Shown: positions 62,076-64,000 of the stretch, piece by piece
Numbering within the stretch: the first letter of the stretch is position 1
How the letters are laid out: every line of letters begins with the position of its first letter
Assembly: GCA_031556475.1 (NCBI GenBank)
Contig: JAVBSY010000074.1
Coordinates: forward strand, 1 to 64,000
DNA from: Azoarcus sp031556475
Lineage (GTDB): Bacteria; Pseudomonadota; Gammaproteobacteria; Burkholderiales; Rhodocyclaceae
Direction of reading: 5' to 3'
Length of the DNA: 64,000 nucleotides
Translations under genes and position numbers: made by a program
Notes under the pieces: model-generated
The model's database searches: none
What the model saw: the letters and a program-made list of their open reading frames with translations, nothing else
What the model was told of the DNA's origin: nothing

Positions 62076-63166
62076 GCATAGCCCTCCACGAGGATGGGCT
62101 TGGTCGCTTTAACGGTCTTGGGTTGGGCCTTGGGAAGCTGCGCCATGGGCCGCTCCACAACCACCAAAAATTCGTTCACATCGGGTGCCGTGCTGCTGGC
62201 GACCTTGTTGGGTCGATAACGGCCAATGGCCCCAAGCGGGTGCATCGTGGACGTGCCGATCTTCGAGAGCTCGGCCTTCATGTCCTGCATGCAGATGTGC
62301 CCTTCACTGCTGTACGAGAGCAAAACCTTCTGAGCCTTCAAGCCGTGCACCAAACGCGAGAGCGTTTTGAGTGCTCGGGTCTTGTAGCAAAAGTCCGATG
62401 CCAGGCCCTTCCAAGGGCGCAGGCCTGCAACGCCTTCCACTTCGGGCTCATCACCCAGGGCCACGGTTTCGAGGATGTGGTAGTAGCTCGCGTATTGGCG
62501 CTTGGTGTACGGCGGGTCCAAATACACCAGGTCCCCCACAGCATTGGGCACATCAAACACATCCCCTACCGTGGCTTCCACACGCACACCTCTGGCTTTG
62601 AGCTCACGGCAACGCATGGCGATCTTGCCTTGCGATTGACTGGTCCACTTGGAGAGGAAGCAGCCAAACGTGCCCGCAATGTTGGCGACCCGATTTAGAG
62701 CACCAAAGAGGTCTGCAATGAGCAGGCGCTCTTCCACTTCATCAATGGTTCTGGCCTCCACCCACTCACCAATCAAAGCCCGCATAGTGTCGATGTGCGC
62801 AGCGTTCTCTTGCGTGAAGTAGCGCCGTTCAAGACCACAGGTATCCATCGATGCAGGGCTGTACTCGCGCCACATGAAACCGTGTTTGGGCTTGGCTGCA
62901 TTGAGCTTGGCAATGGCCTTGGCATAACCACCGAGCTTCTTGAATGCGGCTTGCTCACTGCTGATGAGGCGTGCTCCTGCGGAAATCACCGCAGAGTGCA
63001 GGCTGTCGTTGATACGCACGTTCCAGCCCAGGTCAGCAGCAGCCTCAGCCACTACCCCCGTGCCACAGAAGGCATCCACAAAGAAGGCACCCTGTTTAGG
63101 GTGCCCCATGTAGGCCGTGATTTGATCAATGAGCCTGGACTTCGAGCCGATGTAGCGGAAGGTCAT
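62072..63166 (-). CDS. D12-class DNA adenine methylase
   Basis: The 364-aa enzyme starts MTFRYIGSKSRLIDQITAYM (motif X-type RYIGSK), has SAM motif I DAFCGTGVV (31-39) and catalytic DPPY (217-220, in LVYLDPPYTKRQYASYYH), as in Dam/D12 alpha-type methylases that make N6-methyladenine. It has extra C-terminal residues ending in a basic tail. The start overlaps the ribbon-helix-helix frame by 4 bases (ATGA) and the stop overlaps the next methylase. Having two adenine methylases of different class in one operon is unusual and suggests an asymmetric or two-strand target. Confidence 0.9.
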   Translation of the reverse strand: MTFRYIGSKSRLIDQITAYMGHPKQGAFFVDAFCGTGVVAEAAADLGWNVRINDSLHSAVISAGARLISSEQAAFKKLGGYAKAIAKLNAAKPKHGFMWREYSPASMDTCGLERRYFTQENAAHIDTMRALIGEWVEARTIDEVEERLLIADLFGALNRVANIAGTFGCFLSKWTSQSQGKIAMRCRELKARGVRVEATVGDVFDVPNAVGDLVYLDPPYTKRQYASYYHILETVALGDEPEVEGVAGLRPWKGLASDFCYKTRALKTLSRLVHGLKAQKVLLSYSSEGHICMQDMKAELSKIGTSTMHPLGAIGRYRPNKVASSTAPDVNEFLVVVERPMAQLPKAQPKTVKATKPILVEGYA

Positions 63167-63400
63167 GCTGCCGCTCCCACGTGCGCCCTACGGTCTGCAC
63201 GCGCCCGCTTGTGAGCAGGAGGAGTAGCTTTTTGACCAGGAGGGACGATGCCCTTACGGTCGCAGTAGTCGCTCAGCAGCACTTCAAGCATGTTGACCAT
63301 GCTGCGCTGTTCGTGGTCTGCGCCCACCTTCAAAACCTGCTTGAAGATTGGGGAGACTCGCAGGTTTCAAGGTGTCGGTCTTTGTGCCGGTGAATCGCAT
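63163..63400 (-). pseudogene. Ribbon-helix-helix regulator, frameshifted as sequenced
   Basis: On the minus strand ATG at 63400 starts MRFTGTKTDTL; after a one-base slip at the AAA (63365-63367) the reading continues NLRVSPIFKQVLKVGADHEQ, RSMVNMLEVLLSDYC and DRKGIVPPGQ to a stop at 63163, four bases overlapping the D12 methylase start. With one A removed the join gives TDTLNLRVSP, a textbook RHH/Arc-CopG strand. The product would be about 78 aa. Either this is a real frameshift or a sequencing error in a short A-run. It would regulate the operon. Confidence 0.6.
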
Positions 63401-63580
63401 GGGTGCCCCGCAAGTGTCTGTGCAGCTGCGTTATTGTACAAGCAGCCCCCGATCTTGGCGATTCGCTTGCGCAGGTTGAGCAAGGTGCGCGGGTTGTTGC
63501 CCGCCTCTTCCGGCTTGGAACGCCGGTCGTCGAGGAACAGCCTCGCAGAGCAGGATGGCAGCGTTCATCTGTAGCGCTGC
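63401..63580. other. 180-bp interval upstream of the operon; no gene supported
   Basis: A minus-strand frame here (RLFLDDRRSKPEEAGN then PRTLLNLRKRIAKIGGC) is open over about 60 codons but lacks a start and similarity I recognise. The promoter of the methylase operon should be here. I see no clear consensus hexamers. Confidence 0.4.
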
Positions 63581-64000
63581 CTACAACCTGCTGAGAATTG
63601 CGAAATTGACCGACTCGTAGACCGCTTTTCTCATTGCACGCGTCGAGTCTGCCAACTCGGCAGCGGCAAAGTACTTTTCCGCCCACTTTCCGAACGTCAG
63701 TGCTTCGTTGGCTTCAACCCGCTTCTCCACCTTCGCGCGGGACGGGCTGTCTCCCTGCTCGATCGACCGCCGAGCACGGACCAGAAGCTGTCTCGCTTCT
63801 GCGAGCGAAAGCGACATGCCGTAATCAAGGCAAGAAGGCTCGCGTGAATGCTTGGCACCCAAATTCGGATCGTATTGCCCGATCACCAGCGTCTCGCGAC
63901 GACCATTCAGTCGATAGTCATAGCGAAAGCTGATGCTGCCAGTGCGCAGAACCGCGACATACAACCCTTGCTGATCAGCGACCTTGTAGACCTTCTCGGC
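63581..64000 (-). pseudogene. int: P4-type tyrosine integrase, truncated (5' end beyond window)
   Basis: Reading from the window edge on the minus strand: AEKVYKVADQQGLYVAVLRT, then FRYDYRLNGRRETLVIGQYD and MSLSLAEARQLLVRARRSIE, the N-terminal DUF4102 domain of P4-like integrases, then TFGKWAEKYFAAAE and STRAMRKAVYE of the core-binding domain. The frame stops at 63581, about 140 residues into the visible part, well before the catalytic R-H-R-Y region, so the gene is inactive as shown. It marks the island's recombinase origin. Confidence 0.8.

Overview
The window looks like chromosomal DNA of a GC-rich betaproteobacterium, plausibly in or near the Rhodocyclales. The reasons are inferred from gene content: an rplU-rpmA-obgE-proB string, a phasin, glycolate oxidase glcDEF, a short PutA, a PEP-CTERM protein with its acyltransferase, an octaprenyl diphosphate synthase beside a tRNA-Pro, and RlmM/RhlE/RbgA housekeeping genes. 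No species can be named from the sequence alone.

Layout. 1-9.2 kb: the 5' part of clpB (minus strand) with a good sigma-32-type promoter, a phasin, the molybdenum-cofactor operon mobB-moeA-moaD-moaE, a DinG/YoaA helicase, a LemA + GIDE/EF-hand membrane pair and an HDOD protein. 9.3-13.7 kb: a quinone oxidoreductase, a response regulator with a degenerate GGDEF domain, and a divergent LysR/aldo-keto reductase pair. 13.8-18.9 kb: an accessory cluster with a PEP-CTERM/exosortase-associated acyltransferase, a ThiF (E1-like) enzyme overlapping a large nitroreductase-fold protein, a methyltransferase and a PEP-CTERM protein. 19-22 kb: proB, obgE, rpmA, rplU, with an intrinsic terminator between rpmA and obgE. 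22.2-26.3 kb: glcD, a 51-residue membrane protein, glcE and glcF. 26.3-41.7 kb: a PP2C phosphatase, an M28 peptidase, a PAS-GGDEF-EAL protein, RhlE, RlmM, a Tas-like reductase, an orphan UgpB-like binding protein with a UgpQ-like phosphodiesterase, a TetR/MFS pair with palindromic operators, IspB and tRNA-Pro(CGG). 42-52.9 kb: a sigma-54 activator with an outer-membrane protein, a DmeR/DmeF metal-efflux pair with a clear operator, PutA, RbgA, IS remnants, a Fur-like-controlled pair (89-aa protein plus an S4 paralogue) and a DUF533 protein.

54.5-64 kb is a genomic island. Two 13-bp copies of a guaA-3'-end-like att core (54558 and 56358) bracket a Phd/RelE-type toxin-antitoxin pair and a stub of hsdR, and a truncated P4-type integrase lies at the right edge. 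Between them, on the minus strand, is a tightly overlapping defence operon: a ribbon-helix-helix regulator (frameshifted as sequenced), a D12-class adenine methylase, an Eco57I/PglX-like N6-adenine methylase, an unrecognised 198-aa protein, a McrB-like AAA+ NTPase and a McrC-like PD-(D/E)XK nuclease. This pairing of adenine methylases with a McrBC-type motor/nuclease is the best candidate for an undescribed system here. The ThiF-nitroreductase pair near the PEP-CTERM acyltransferase is the second.
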